Assembly: GCA_947489525.1 (NCBI GenBank)
Contig: CANLDW010000003.1
Location: forward strand, 248,001-312,000
DNA: 64,000 nt
Origin: an uncultured Psychrobacter sp.
GTDB lineage: Bacteria > Pseudomonadota > Gammaproteobacteria > Pseudomonadales > Moraxellaceae
Direction: 5' to 3'
A program made the translations under genes and the position numbers. The notes below the pieces were generated by a model, which had not been told where the DNA came from, ran no database searches, and saw only the letters and a program-made list of their open reading frames with translations. This document shows positions 42,913 through 52,886 of this stretch, one piece after another (the first letter of the stretch is position 1; each line of letters opens with the position of its first letter).

Positions 42913-43923
42913 TTAATGCTCATGACTGGTTTTGCCCTTAAAGGTGTAGTAGCCAAAAGCAGTATAGCTTAAGATAATGGGTATCATAACCGCTGCCCCG
43001 ATCAATAAGAAGGATAGGGTGGTATCTGCTGCTGCTGCCTCATGTAACGTCATCTGATAAGGAATAATATAAGGGAAGAGGGCATAGCAGATACCGATAT
43101 AACCCATCAAAAACAAACCAATCGTCAATAAAAACGGACGGTATTCGCGCTCAGTACGCAAATCTTTACGCATAAAATAAAACAAGGCAAGCACAATAAG
43201 CGGCATAGGCGCAAGATAGAGTAGACCTGGGAAGTCAAACCACCCTTCAAGAGCATCGATGTCTGAAAAATACATAGAGATGGTCACAACGACCATAGCG
43301 AGGACTAACGCAGTCAATATCCAGCCAGATATTTTGCGTGCCCAAACCTGTAGCGTGTGCTCAGTTTTGATAATCAGCCATGTCGACCCTAAAAGAGCGT
43401 AGCCAATGACTAAAGCGATACCGCACATCACAGAAAATAACGACACCCAGTCAAAAGCCCCGCCTGTAAACAGACGGTTGCTCGCTTCAATACCTTGCAC
43501 CAAAGAGCCTAGCATAACGCCTTGGAAAAACGCCGCCGCGTAGGAACCAAAGGCAAAAAAGAAGTTCCAGACGTACTGATGTTTTGTGGCTTTAAAGCGA
43601 AACTCAAAAGCTACGCCGCGCATAATAAGACCGAAGAGCATAAAGATAACGGGCAGGTAAAGACCGGTCATAATAATGCCGTACGCGACTGGGAAGGCAG
43701 CGAACAGACCTCCACCGCCGAGTACAAGCCAAGTCTCATTGCCATCCCAAAAGGGCGCAATAGAGTTCATCATGCGGCTACGGTTTTTCTCAGAACCTGC
43801 AAAGGGAAACAAAATCCCACAGCCTAAATCAAAGCCATCAAGCAAGACGTAAACGAACACCGAAAAAGCAATCAAGCCGCCCCAGATTAAGGGTAGATCT
43901 AATACATCACCGTAATTAAACAT
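42913..43923 (-). CDS. cydB: cytochrome bd-type (CIO-like) ubiquinol oxidase subunit II
   Basis: LPLIWGGLIAFSVFVYVLLDGFDLGCGILFPF, NSIAPFWDGNETWLVLGGGGLFAAFP. Confidence 0.94.
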   Translation of the reverse strand: MFNYGDVLDLPLIWGGLIAFSVFVYVLLDGFDLGCGILFPFAGSEKNRSRMMNSIAPFWDGNETWLVLGGGGLFAAFPVAYGIIMTGLYLPVIFMLFGLIMRGVAFEFRFKATKHQYVWNFFFAFGSYAAAFFQGVMLGSLVQGIEASNRLFTGGAFDWVSLFSVMCGIALVIGYALLGSTWLIIKTEHTLQVWARKISGWILTALVLAMVVVTISMYFSDIDALEGWFDFPGLLYLAPMPLIVLALFYFMRKDLRTEREYRPFLLTIGLFLMGYIGICYALFPYIIPYQMTLHEAAAADTTLSFLLIGAAVMIPIILSYTAFGYYTFKGKTSHEH

Positions 43924-45413
43924 TAGCGTAACCCTCCATCACTAGCGCCATCACCAGCTGAGTCATCTTTAGTGTTCTCCTCAGGGTTACTGTCGCCGCT
44001 TAGTGCGCGTCCCTGACCCTCAGTAATCGAATGATCATAATACGTGTCTTCGGCGGCATCGTCATAGGGTTGAGGACCTTTGAAGATAAGCTTAGCAATG
44101 TAAAAAGTACCAGCACCAAATACAAAGACATACAAAACAATAAAGCCAATGAGCGTTGTGGCGACTTGCTGAGCAACCAGAGGCGACATGCTCTCGCCCG
44201 TGCGGATGACTTCATAAACGGTATAGGGTTGTCGCCCTGTCTCAGTGACAAACCAACCCGCTAAGATAGCAATAAAGCCTGCTGGCATCATCATCATCCA
44301 TGCACGGTGGAACCATTTACTCTCTAGATCAAACTGTTGTTTTTTAAAGTATTTATACGCGCTAAATAGACCCATAAGAATCATCAGCATACCGATAGCG
44401 ACCATAACCCTAAAAGACCAAAAGACAATAGGGACATAAGGTTGATCCTCAGGAGCCCAGTTTTTTAGTCCTTTGACTTCACCATCAAGCGAATGCGTTA
44501 GGATAAGACCTGATAAATAGGGGATCTTAACCTCGTAATGATTTGTCTGCTCTTCTTGATCAATAACAGCGAACAATACAAGCGGCGCGCCGCGTTCATC
44601 CTCCCATAGACCTTCCATCGCCGCGACTTTTGCAGGCTGATGCTCAAGAGTGTTCAGGCCATGCATGTCACCAATAACAGCCTGCATTGGCGCTACAAAA
44701 ATAGCCATGATCATGGCCATACCGAGCATAATGCGTCCGTGTGCCCTATGTTCGGTATGACGCTTTGACTGCAAATAATAAGCGCCAACGCCGCCAACAG
44801 CAAAAGCAGTTGCCAAAAATGCGGCAGTCATCATGTGAGCAAAGCGATAAGGGAAGGAGGGGTTAAAGATAATCTCAAGCCAATTAGTCGGATACAGTAG
44901 ACCGTCAGCGCCCAGCATAAAGCCCTGCGGCGTTTGCATAAAGCTGTTGGCAGATAGGATCCAAAATCCAGAGATTAAAGTCCCAATCGCAACGATCGCA
45001 GTAGCGGCAAAGTGCATGCGCTTGCTGACACGGCCCCAACCAAAGAGCATAATGCCTAAAAACGATGCCTCCAAAAAGAATGCCGTTAGAACCTCATAAG
45101 CAAGTAGAGGTCCTAATACGTTACCGGCTCTATCAGAGAAGACCGCCCAGTTGGTGCCGAATTGGTAGGACATGACGACGCCTGATACCACACCTAGACC
45201 AAAGACGACTGCAAAAATTTTTACCCAATACTTATAAACCTCAGCGTAGATAGGCTTGTTGGTTTTGAGCCAACGAAACTCAAGCACAGTCAAAAAGCTG
45301 GCAAGTCCAATAGAAAAGGCAGGAAAGACGATATGGAATGAGACAACAAAAGCGAACTGGATGCGAGCGAGCATCAAAGCATCGAGCTGGCTGATTGCAA
45401 ATGAGGCGAACAT
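43923..45413 (-). CDS. cydA: cytochrome bd-type (CIO-like) ubiquinol oxidase subunit I
   Basis: LDALMLARIQFAFVVSFHIVFPAFSIGLASFL, LILTHSLDGEVKGLKNWAPEDQPYVPIVFWSFRVMVAIG; TAATG stop/start overlap with cydB. Confidence 0.94.
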   Translation of the reverse strand: MFASFAISQLDALMLARIQFAFVVSFHIVFPAFSIGLASFLTVLEFRWLKTNKPIYAEVYKYWVKIFAVVFGLGVVSGVVMSYQFGTNWAVFSDRAGNVLGPLLAYEVLTAFFLEASFLGIMLFGWGRVSKRMHFAATAIVAIGTLISGFWILSANSFMQTPQGFMLGADGLLYPTNWLEIIFNPSFPYRFAHMMTAAFLATAFAVGGVGAYYLQSKRHTEHRAHGRIMLGMAMIMAIFVAPMQAVIGDMHGLNTLEHQPAKVAAMEGLWEDERGAPLVLFAVIDQEEQTNHYEVKIPYLSGLILTHSLDGEVKGLKNWAPEDQPYVPIVFWSFRVMVAIGMLMILMGLFSAYKYFKKQQFDLESKWFHRAWMMMMPAGFIAILAGWFVTETGRQPYTVYEVIRTGESMSPLVAQQVATTLIGFIVLYVFVFGAGTFYIAKLIFKGPQPYDDAAEDTYYDHSITEGQGRALSGDSNPEENTKDDSAGDGASDGGLR

Positions 45414-45945
45414 AAGGTTACCTGTATCTGTAAGCGAACTTGCACATACATCCCTTTATGAGCAAGTAACGATCCGCAATCTCACATAAGTATCGCGGAT
45501 TGGGTAGTATTATTTGTCTATAAACTGGTGATAACTCTAGTCTATAAGTGCAAATAGATTAAAATTTAGCGAGTTATAGTCCTATTATGCGCCGTCTTAG
45601 GATGTCACTCAATCTAAGTAGTACTTGGGACACGTACCTAGTAGTCACTTACAAGCTATTGAAATTAAAAGAGGTTTTAAGACCTTGTAGTTGTATGCTA
45701 CCTACACCTAAACTCACAGTAAAATATCGCTCAGTATAAAAAATGACTAAATACTGAATAGTAGTGTTTATAAAAGCAAATATAGTAGGGTGTTAAGTAG
45801 CGCTTTATCAGTGATCATATTATTCATCATTAATCATAGTATATGACGCGATGCTTAGCTTTTGTTTATAAGCGTTTAGTTTTGCAACGGTTTGTCAGCT
45901 TTTACAACTTCTACTCAGAGTATTTATCTCCTATTGAATAGGAGA

Positions 45946-48450
45946 TTATTTAAGCTCAGTATCTTGTAGGTGCTGGTGCAATATACGTCGTAACGTTAGT
46001 ATGGTTTGAGGGTTTTTTTGAATACTGTGTCCACCGTTGATAATCGTTTCAGAAGCCGCACCTTCTAAATGTGCGCTGGTATAAGGAACGATGCCGTCTG
46101 ATAGGCGCTTTGTTATGGTTTGACTGATATCACCTTCGACAGTGACCGCAGCGACAAGTGGGGTGTTGGCTGATGACATATCGTTAGTGATGGTACTAAC
46201 ACTGCTGTTATCATCGTTAACGTTATTATCATCTGGTTGTACTTGTGATAAATCGATCTTGGCATTGTCAGGCTGTGCTTGCGCCAGTCCTTCGGTAATA
46301 TCAGGATCGTCATTAGCGATGATGGAGTGGTAAGTCACGCCATTTGTAATCTCGATATCTTTTGTGAGCTGGATAAAAGAGGACTTATCGCTTAACTGGC
46401 TGGCTCCGTTTTGTAAATACAATGCGCCAAGCGGATTTTTTGACAAATCGCCTTCTGTGGCGATCGTCGTTAAATTATCTGTGACAGTTTTGACCAAACC
46501 TACAGGCAGATAGATGATGCGTTGTAGCGCACGAGTAAACCAGCGATCAGCGTAGTCCGTCCCTCTAAAGGGTGCGGATAGAAACACTGCGGTATCTACT
46601 TGCGGCAATGCATGTAGTCTAAGACGCTTATCTAGCTTGTTCTCGCCAAAAGACTCTTTGAGCACGTTGGCAATCTTAGTTTTTTCACTGGCGGTTAGTA
46701 CGTTTTGATCATCAAGCGCAATCAAATTATCTTCTAAGTTAGCATTCGATAGCATCATACGCGCGATAACCGCGCCCATACTGTGACTGATAATCACACT
46801 ATTATTACTGGCACGGTTTTGTCCGCTAGGGTCGGTCTGCTGATACGTCGCAGCAATAAGTTTTTGGATCTGATAGCGGTTCTCAAGTATGGGCAGATTA
46901 GTCGGATAAAATATTTGCCACACTTGATAGTTATTGCGCAGCTCGTCATCATTAAAAATATCGTTGGTTAGATTAACCCAAGTATCTGGGCTAGAAGCTA
47001 ACCCATGCAGCATAATAATGACTTCTTTGTCAGGATCATAAGGCTCAAGCATAAAAAGCTTAGGCAGCGTTGTGCTTTGGTTGCGAGTCAATAAGTTTAA
47101 AAAACCCACACCACTGAGCTGATTCTCTGCTAGCCACATCCCGTAGCCTGCTGAAAAATTTGCTGCTATAGGATAAGCATCGCCTAAGATCGTCGCGCTT
47201 TTGCTTTGATAAGGATTATATAGATGCACGTCGAGCTGACGACTGCTTAGTACATCGAGCACATTAGTGCCCGTAGGGGTTATCAGTCCTGTTACTAACA
47301 AGTGTCCAGTCGGAAAGATACGGTCAATGGGGTCGCTATCGTCCGCATCGCCTTTACTAGTGCTTGCCTGTAATCTACCTGATAAGGACGACTTCAAAAG
47401 CTGGCGAATGGTCGCAGTATAACGCTCATCTAATGAGGCAACGAGTGGCACACCTAAACCTGAGCGCTTACTGATGGAGTTGAGGCCAGAGAGACGTAGC
47501 TGATATGTAGATACTAAGTCAGCTAGGGCTGAGGTTTGGTTGCGCGCATTTTGCAAATAGTTGTTTTCATTGGGTAGATAGACCCCTAGACTGTAGTCAT
47601 CGACTTTTATAGCCATTACTTTGACTTGCTTCGTTGAGTCGCCCCGTAGCGGTGCACGGTTAGCAATACTCGCTTCGTTATCGGTAATAATATCGACGTT
47701 CTCAATAGGTAAGTATTCTATATTAGTACTGCCCATAGCTTGGAAGGAGTTATTCGCTGTTTGATACAGCTGAGTGATGACATCGTTACTGGCAGCGTTA
47801 TAGACATCTTGGGTTTGAATATCCACTTCGTTTGGAATGCGATTTTGCATGCGAGCGCTATTTTGTTCAGAGTTTGCACCCTCAAAATTATGTTCTAACT
47901 TATCGTAAAATAAATAGGCATAACTGAACTTAACCGCATCAAAGAGTCGCTCTTGATAACGAATTAAGCAGTTCTCACTCTTTTCTTGCTGGGCTATCGC
48001 TTCATCCTCACTCAAAGGCGCATTGGCATAGTAAGGATTAATGGGTGGCCGTGCGAGCGCTGCTCGGCAGTCTTGGTTATTAGCGAGCTGACGTGCTCTG
48101 GCATAGTGTAGCTCAGCATAAGTAGCCAAAGATGAGCGGTAGTGCTGATTTAGCATACTATCGGCAATTTGCGTCAAGCATAGATCAAAGTATTGAAAAC
48201 AAGCTTGCTCATTGAGCCCAGCTGACAACAGCACAGATGAGGTCTTGCTACTTAACTTATCGTCGGTGACGATGTTTCCACGCTGCGCGGCAATCGTTTT
48301 TGCTGATGACTGCTTACTAACGGTAACGGTGTTACACGCCGATAAGAGTACAACCATGATAAAAAGCGAGATTGCGCTTATAAAGTGGGGCTTAAAGGCG
48401 CGCGTAGGCGCAGTGGATGGGTCGATAGAGCCTACGATCGTCATAAACAT
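45946..48450 (-). CDS. alpha/beta hydrolase lipoprotein
   Basis: Lipobox LSACN, HGLASSPDTWVNL, nucleophile elbow ISHSMGAVIARMM, C-terminal GGHSIQKNPQTILTLRRIL. Confidence 0.8.
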   Translation of the reverse strand: MFMTIVGSIDPSTAPTRAFKPHFISAISLFIMVVLLSACNTVTVSKQSSAKTIAAQRGNIVTDDKLSSKTSSVLLSAGLNEQACFQYFDLCLTQIADSMLNQHYRSSLATYAELHYARARQLANNQDCRAALARPPINPYYANAPLSEDEAIAQQEKSENCLIRYQERLFDAVKFSYAYLFYDKLEHNFEGANSEQNSARMQNRIPNEVDIQTQDVYNAASNDVITQLYQTANNSFQAMGSTNIEYLPIENVDIITDNEASIANRAPLRGDSTKQVKVMAIKVDDYSLGVYLPNENNYLQNARNQTSALADLVSTYQLRLSGLNSISKRSGLGVPLVASLDERYTATIRQLLKSSLSGRLQASTSKGDADDSDPIDRIFPTGHLLVTGLITPTGTNVLDVLSSRQLDVHLYNPYQSKSATILGDAYPIAANFSAGYGMWLAENQLSGVGFLNLLTRNQSTTLPKLFMLEPYDPDKEVIIMLHGLASSPDTWVNLTNDIFNDDELRNNYQVWQIFYPTNLPILENRYQIQKLIAATYQQTDPSGQNRASNNSVIISHSMGAVIARMMLSNANLEDNLIALDDQNVLTASEKTKIANVLKESFGENKLDKRLRLHALPQVDTAVFLSAPFRGTDYADRWFTRALQRIIYLPVGLVKTVTDNLTTIATEGDLSKNPLGALYLQNGASQLSDKSSFIQLTKDIEITNGVTYHSIIANDDPDITEGLAQAQPDNAKIDLSQVQPDDNNVNDDNSSVSTITNDMSSANTPLVAAVTVEGDISQTITKRLSDGIVPYTSAHLEGAASETIINGGHSIQKNPQTILTLRRILHQHLQDTELK

Positions 48451-48607
48451 TTCCAATTACTATAAAAATATAACACAAAACAGAAGTCGACTGGATTGGC
48501 TCAGTATTATATAACACTGCGTATTAGGTATCTTGTTTTATTATATTAATGCAGGAGAGACCAGCTTGATTTTATTAACGTTTATAATCGCTCAATACAA
48601 CTAAAGC

Positions 48608-48657
48608 AAAAAGCGTAGCTCCTTTATATCAACAAATAATATAAAGCGGCTACGCTT
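48608..48657 (-). terminator. long-stem terminator of the TPR gene
   Basis: Minus strand AAGCGTAGCCGCTTTATATT-atttgttg-ATATAAAGGAGCTACGCTTTTTG: long nearly perfect stem and T-run. Confidence 0.7.
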
Positions 48658-48732
48658 GTGATATCAATCTTGCTTTAAATATAATGTATCTGTTTTATTT
48701 AAAATTGACTATATAACATCTTTGCATAGACA

Positions 48733-50019
48733 TTAAGCAGTAGGTTTGACATCGATATCTGGAGCAGGGATATCCCAGATATAATATTTACCATCCTCAA
48801 TAATTTTAATCTGTTGACGAATGATCTCATTATTTGGATCTTGTTGCTCGAGGCGGCGTAAGCGCTCGAGGGCATTGCTGCGGCGATCGTTTAATAGATC
48901 AGACTGTGCAAGGCTTTGCTCAGCCTCAGTATAACCAAGAGCCGCAGCGCGATCCAAATACTTTTGACCTTCTTTAAAACCGCCGCCTTCAGCGAGCATC
49001 ATGCCATATAAGAAATTAGCCTCGCCGCTATTAGGATCAAGTTTAATTGCGCGATCAACGTAGCGTCCGCCGCGTATGGTATAGTCTGACCCCAAGTCCA
49101 GATTACGACCCATGCCGTTTAGTTTAGCAGCTCTAATCAGTACCTCGTAAGAGGCGTTGGGCGCTTCAGCATAAGGTTGAATCCACTCGCTCAAGGCTCT
49201 AATTTTTTCGCGAGTGTAGTGACGCTGTGAGCGATTAGGGAAGTTTGGCGGATAGTGACGGGCGTTGGGCGAGACGTCTGCAATGAAGTAATCTAATAAG
49301 CTGACGTCTATCTTATCACTGCTAACATCTTGCTGCTGCGGTATCAAGATAGTCGGCACAAAGCTGACAGCAGACAGCTGTACTTGCGGTGTGGGAATAT
49401 TTGGTAACGCATCGCGACTAAGATCAACACCTGCAGGGACAGTAATAGCCTCGCGCTGATAAACACGCGTAGCAGGAAGTGATGCATTCGCTTGGTTTGC
49501 AGGTGTCGCTCCAGTATTTTGTGGTACCTGATAAGGCTGCAAGCTGCTAGCAGGTATATTAAGCGGCGGGGCACTAGCAGCTGGCGTGTTAACAGCTGCG
49601 CCATTCATAATGGCGGTGGCAGCAGCTACTGATGAACTAGGCATAGTTGTCGTTGGCGTCGTACTAGACTGAGCTGGCGCGTTATAAGCTGGAACATTCG
49701 TTACTGTATTGGCTGCTGAACCTTCTGTTAAGTTGGTTGTTGGGTTTGTTGTTGAGTTGGCTGTTGGATTAACTACTGTATTAGGGGTAGCAGTACTTAC
49801 GGCTGCGCTAGGCTGCGCACGGCGAATAATCCTGCGACTTGAGTCAACTGCACTAGGAGCTGCTGCGACGTTATTGACAGCACTACTGCTCTCAGTAGTG
49901 TTGGTGTTATCAGTCTCAGCAGCCTGTGCTGTCATTGCCATGGTACAAGCGGCTGCAAGAACCGTTAGCGTCGCAATCCTTTGCGAGATATTAAGTGAGT
50001 GAGTTGCCTTCATAACCAT
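48733..50019 (-). CDS. secreted tetratricopeptide/Sel1-like repeat protein with a Thr/Asn/Ala-rich N-terminal half
   Basis: Signal peptide, low-complexity TTNPTTNLTEGS..., then repeats RAIKLDPNSGEANFLYGMMLAEGGGFKEGQKYLDRAAALGYTEAEQSLA. Confidence 0.7.
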   Translation of the reverse strand: MVMKATHSLNISQRIATLTVLAAACTMAMTAQAAETDNTNTTESSSAVNNVAAAPSAVDSSRRIIRRAQPSAAVSTATPNTVVNPTANSTTNPTTNLTEGSAANTVTNVPAYNAPAQSSTTPTTTMPSSSVAAATAIMNGAAVNTPAASAPPLNIPASSLQPYQVPQNTGATPANQANASLPATRVYQREAITVPAGVDLSRDALPNIPTPQVQLSAVSFVPTILIPQQQDVSSDKIDVSLLDYFIADVSPNARHYPPNFPNRSQRHYTREKIRALSEWIQPYAEAPNASYEVLIRAAKLNGMGRNLDLGSDYTIRGGRYVDRAIKLDPNSGEANFLYGMMLAEGGGFKEGQKYLDRAAALGYTEAEQSLAQSDLLNDRRSNALERLRRLEQQDPNNEIIRQQIKIIEDGKYYIWDIPAPDIDVKPTA

Positions 50020-50178
50020 TACTACCTTGTTTGTGTCAGTGTTAGTCAATCATTGATGGACAAGTACACCAATGCATCTATAAATAAAATCGCCAAATAT
50101 TGTGTTGTTTAAATATACTCTAGTATCGCGCTTAAGCCTTTATTAAAAGGTCTGATACTGTGGTTGTCTGCGACTGTT

Positions 50179-50823
50179 TTATAAGTGATAAGCAGTGGCT
50201 TTCATTCCATCAGCGAGCTTACGCATCACATGGCGGACTGGGGGTGATAATGCTGCGCCGCCGCTTTGTAGCGCAAGCTCACGGTGGTGCAGCTCTTCAA
50301 TGTCCATCTGCGCGAGTATCTCCTTTGAGCGCTGATCGTTTGCAGGTAGCCGTCCGATGTGATCTTGTAAGTGCTCACTTACCTGCGCTTCTGTTTCAGC
50401 GACAAAACCTAAGCTAAACTCATTTGAGATCGCTCCAGCGACTGCGCCCACACCAAAGGACATACCGTACCAAAGTGGCGTAAAAACACTAGGATGACTG
50501 CCAAGCTCATCTAAACGCGTCTCGCACCAGACCAGATGATCGATCTCTTCAAGCGCGGATTGCTGCATATTTTGACGCACACTATCGTCTTTTGCTGCAA
50601 AGGCTTGTCCGTGATACAGCCCTTGAGCGCACACCTCGCCAGTATGATTGACACGCATTAGACCTGCAACGTGACGCGACTCTGTAATACTGAGCTGAGG
50701 GATATCATCGCTGCTGACGGGTAGAGGACGCGTACTGGGATTTGAGTGCGGGACGACAGCGCGTAGCGCTTTATCAACACCAAGCAAAAGCTTATCGACT
50801 TTGGATAGGGGACGCGCTGACAT
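50179..50823 (-). CDS. coq7: 2-polyprenyl-3-methyl-6-methoxy-1,4-benzoquinone monooxygenase
   Basis: GLMRVNHTGEVCAQGLYHGQAF, EEIDHLVWCETRLDELGSHPS, diiron EELHHREL. Confidence 0.94.
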   Translation of the reverse strand: MSARPLSKVDKLLLGVDKALRAVVPHSNPSTRPLPVSSDDIPQLSITESRHVAGLMRVNHTGEVCAQGLYHGQAFAAKDDSVRQNMQQSALEEIDHLVWCETRLDELGSHPSVFTPLWYGMSFGVGAVAGAISNEFSLGFVAETEAQVSEHLQDHIGRLPANDQRSKEILAQMDIEELHHRELALQSGGAALSPPVRHVMRKLADGMKATAYHL

Positions 50824-51063
50824 AACTTACTCCTAATCAATAAAACGCGAGGTATCAAACCCGCTTTGTACACTACTGTAGCTCATAGCGGTACAGGATG
50901 TACTAGTAGACTATACTCAATACTATAGCAAACATTATCTGCATTCTACATAGTGTTAACTACTTGATATTAACTATTTAGTATTAAGCGCTAAAAGCTA
51001 ATAAGCTTTAAACGAGCTATCAGTTTGAGCAAGCTATTAAGATATTATAAATCAAACACTTAC

Positions 51064-51210
51064 TATAGTTGATTCACTTTAAAACCGATGCAGTGCTACT
51101 GGAATAAATTTTGCGTAGCCTCTGGAGTGCTAAGCGCACAGCAAGCAAGGAAAATTTGTACCAGTAGCACGGTATTATTAACGTATCGATTTTATTTCGT
51201 ATTGACTATA
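51064..51210 (-). repeat. MITE-like inverted-repeat element, copy B
   Basis: Reverse complement: TATAGTCAATACGAAATAAAATCGATACGTTAATAATACCGTGCTACTGGTACAAATTTT ... AAAATTTATTCCAGTAGCACTGCATCGGTTTTAAAGTGAATCAACTATA; aligns end to end with 10238-10397. Confidence 0.75.
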
Positions 51211-51215
51211 TTATT

Positions 51216-52556
51216 TTATTGCTTGCTCTCAAAATCATCTTGACTGGTCTGAATAACAGCGTGTTTAACGTGTTTATTAAGTTTGTTATACAAAAACAGT
51301 CCAAAAACGATGTTAAGTAAACCCGTTACTAAAAACAGCTGCGGTAGACTCAGTGCCAAAGCGTTAAGTAGGACGATCGCAAAGATTGCTGAGGTCACCA
51401 TAAATATTGCATTAAAAATATTGTTAGCACCAACGATACGCGCGCGGTGGCTCTTAGGTGCATAAGCCTGCATAGAGGCATATAAAGGCACAATGTATAA
51501 ACCGCCGCTAAAGCCTAAAAAGAACAAATCAGCAAAGACGCGCCAGCTACCAGTGACTGCAAAGATATCACTGATACCTAGTAACTGCGCGGTGCTCGTG
51601 TCAACTTGCAAACTTGATAAGGAGAAATACAAGTCAATGGCAAAAATACTCAAGCCTGCTATGCCAAAGGGTAATAGTTTTAAGCTTACCTGATTTTTAG
51701 TCAAGCTTTTACACAAGAGTGACCCAATTGAGACGCCAACCGAAAATAAAGTTAGCAAAAAAATAACCACTGATTCATCACCGTGCAAGATAACTTTGCT
51801 AAATTCAGGCGTCTGCGTCAAAAAGGTAGCCCCGTAAAACCAAAACCAGCTATTACCTAAGATGACAAAGAATAAAAATGGCAAGGAGTACAAATAGCGC
51901 ACGGTTGCCATACTGGTCGTAAAGATGTTCCAGTTGACCTTGAGATCAGGCTGCATGGCTGGCATCACGGGGATGAAGCGAGCAGCCAAATAGCCAAGTA
52001 CAGCCACCGTTAGGACTGACGCACTTATCCAGTACAGCGACTGTGGCAGCTGGGTAAGCACCCCAGCGATGATCATGCCGAGTAGAATAGCCAAAGACGT
52101 ACCCATCTGAAACAGACCGTTGGCACCTACTAACTCATTTTCTTTCATGGCTTGTGGCAAATAAGCGTACTTAATCGGACCAAAAAAGGTTGAGTGCGTA
52201 CCCATCAAGAATAACGCGACAAACAATAACGGATACCACTCAAATACGAAACCGACAGCCGCGATCGTCATAATGACAATCTCAAGAATTTTTATAAAAC
52301 GGGTTAATTTAGATTTTTCAAACTTATCTGCCAGCTGTCCTGCTAAGGCTGAGAACAAAAAATAAGGCAAAATAAATAGCATGGCGGCCAAGTTATTTAA
52401 GATGCTGACTTCAACGCCAAGCTGACTGGCTGCAGTATAGGTCAGAACTAAGATGAGCGCTTGCTTAAAAACATTATCGTTAAAAGCCCCTAAGAACTGC
52501 GTAAAGAACATGGCACTAAAACGGCGATGCTTAAATAACTGAAACTGATTAGCCAT
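51216..52556 (-). CDS. MFS transporter, LplT-like
   Basis: MANQFQLFKHRRFSAMFFTQFLGAFNDNVFKQALILVLTY, LAGQLADKFEKSKLTRFIKILE, HSTFFGPIKYAYLPQ. Confidence 0.85.
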   Translation of the reverse strand: MANQFQLFKHRRFSAMFFTQFLGAFNDNVFKQALILVLTYTAASQLGVEVSILNNLAAMLFILPYFLFSALAGQLADKFEKSKLTRFIKILEIVIMTIAAVGFVFEWYPLLFVALFLMGTHSTFFGPIKYAYLPQAMKENELVGANGLFQMGTSLAILLGMIIAGVLTQLPQSLYWISASVLTVAVLGYLAARFIPVMPAMQPDLKVNWNIFTTSMATVRYLYSLPFLFFVILGNSWFWFYGATFLTQTPEFSKVILHGDESVVIFLLTLFSVGVSIGSLLCKSLTKNQVSLKLLPFGIAGLSIFAIDLYFSLSSLQVDTSTAQLLGISDIFAVTGSWRVFADLFFLGFSGGLYIVPLYASMQAYAPKSHRARIVGANNIFNAIFMVTSAIFAIVLLNALALSLPQLFLVTGLLNIVFGLFLYNKLNKHVKHAVIQTSQDDFESKQ

Positions 52557-52886
52557 GAAAAATCCTACAGGTAGAGTACTTAAAAGATGAGAGTAATGTA
52601 AAAGCGAGCAGCTTTGGTTATACGTACTGCTCGCTTTAAACACTATTGTCAACGGTATCAAAAACCTAGCGCATTATAAGGTGGGTTTTAGCAAAGTTAC
52701 GTCGTATAATAGCAAGCCGGCGCCAAAAATACATGAGTGTGATGCTATGATTTAAGAATTAACTAAGTTATGATTTGTAAATTCTACAGTCACCCCTTTT
52801 TATACAATAGGTACACTCACCACTTCAGACTGGCTTGATCATTGTCAGTGATTTTGTTGTTGTAAGAGGATAGGAAGTCAGTACAC

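Noticed and set aside
45587-45739. 50-aa ORF (MRRLRMSLNLSSTWDTYLVVTYKLL...) in the cydA upstream intergenic region
   Set aside because: No RBS-like sequence seen and no recognisable motif; not supported without conservation data.
45926-45946. ATCTCCTATTGAATAGGAGAT palindrome at the end of the hydrolase lipoprotein gene
   Set aside because: Could be a weak terminator, but it lacks a proper T-run on the minus strand; not called.
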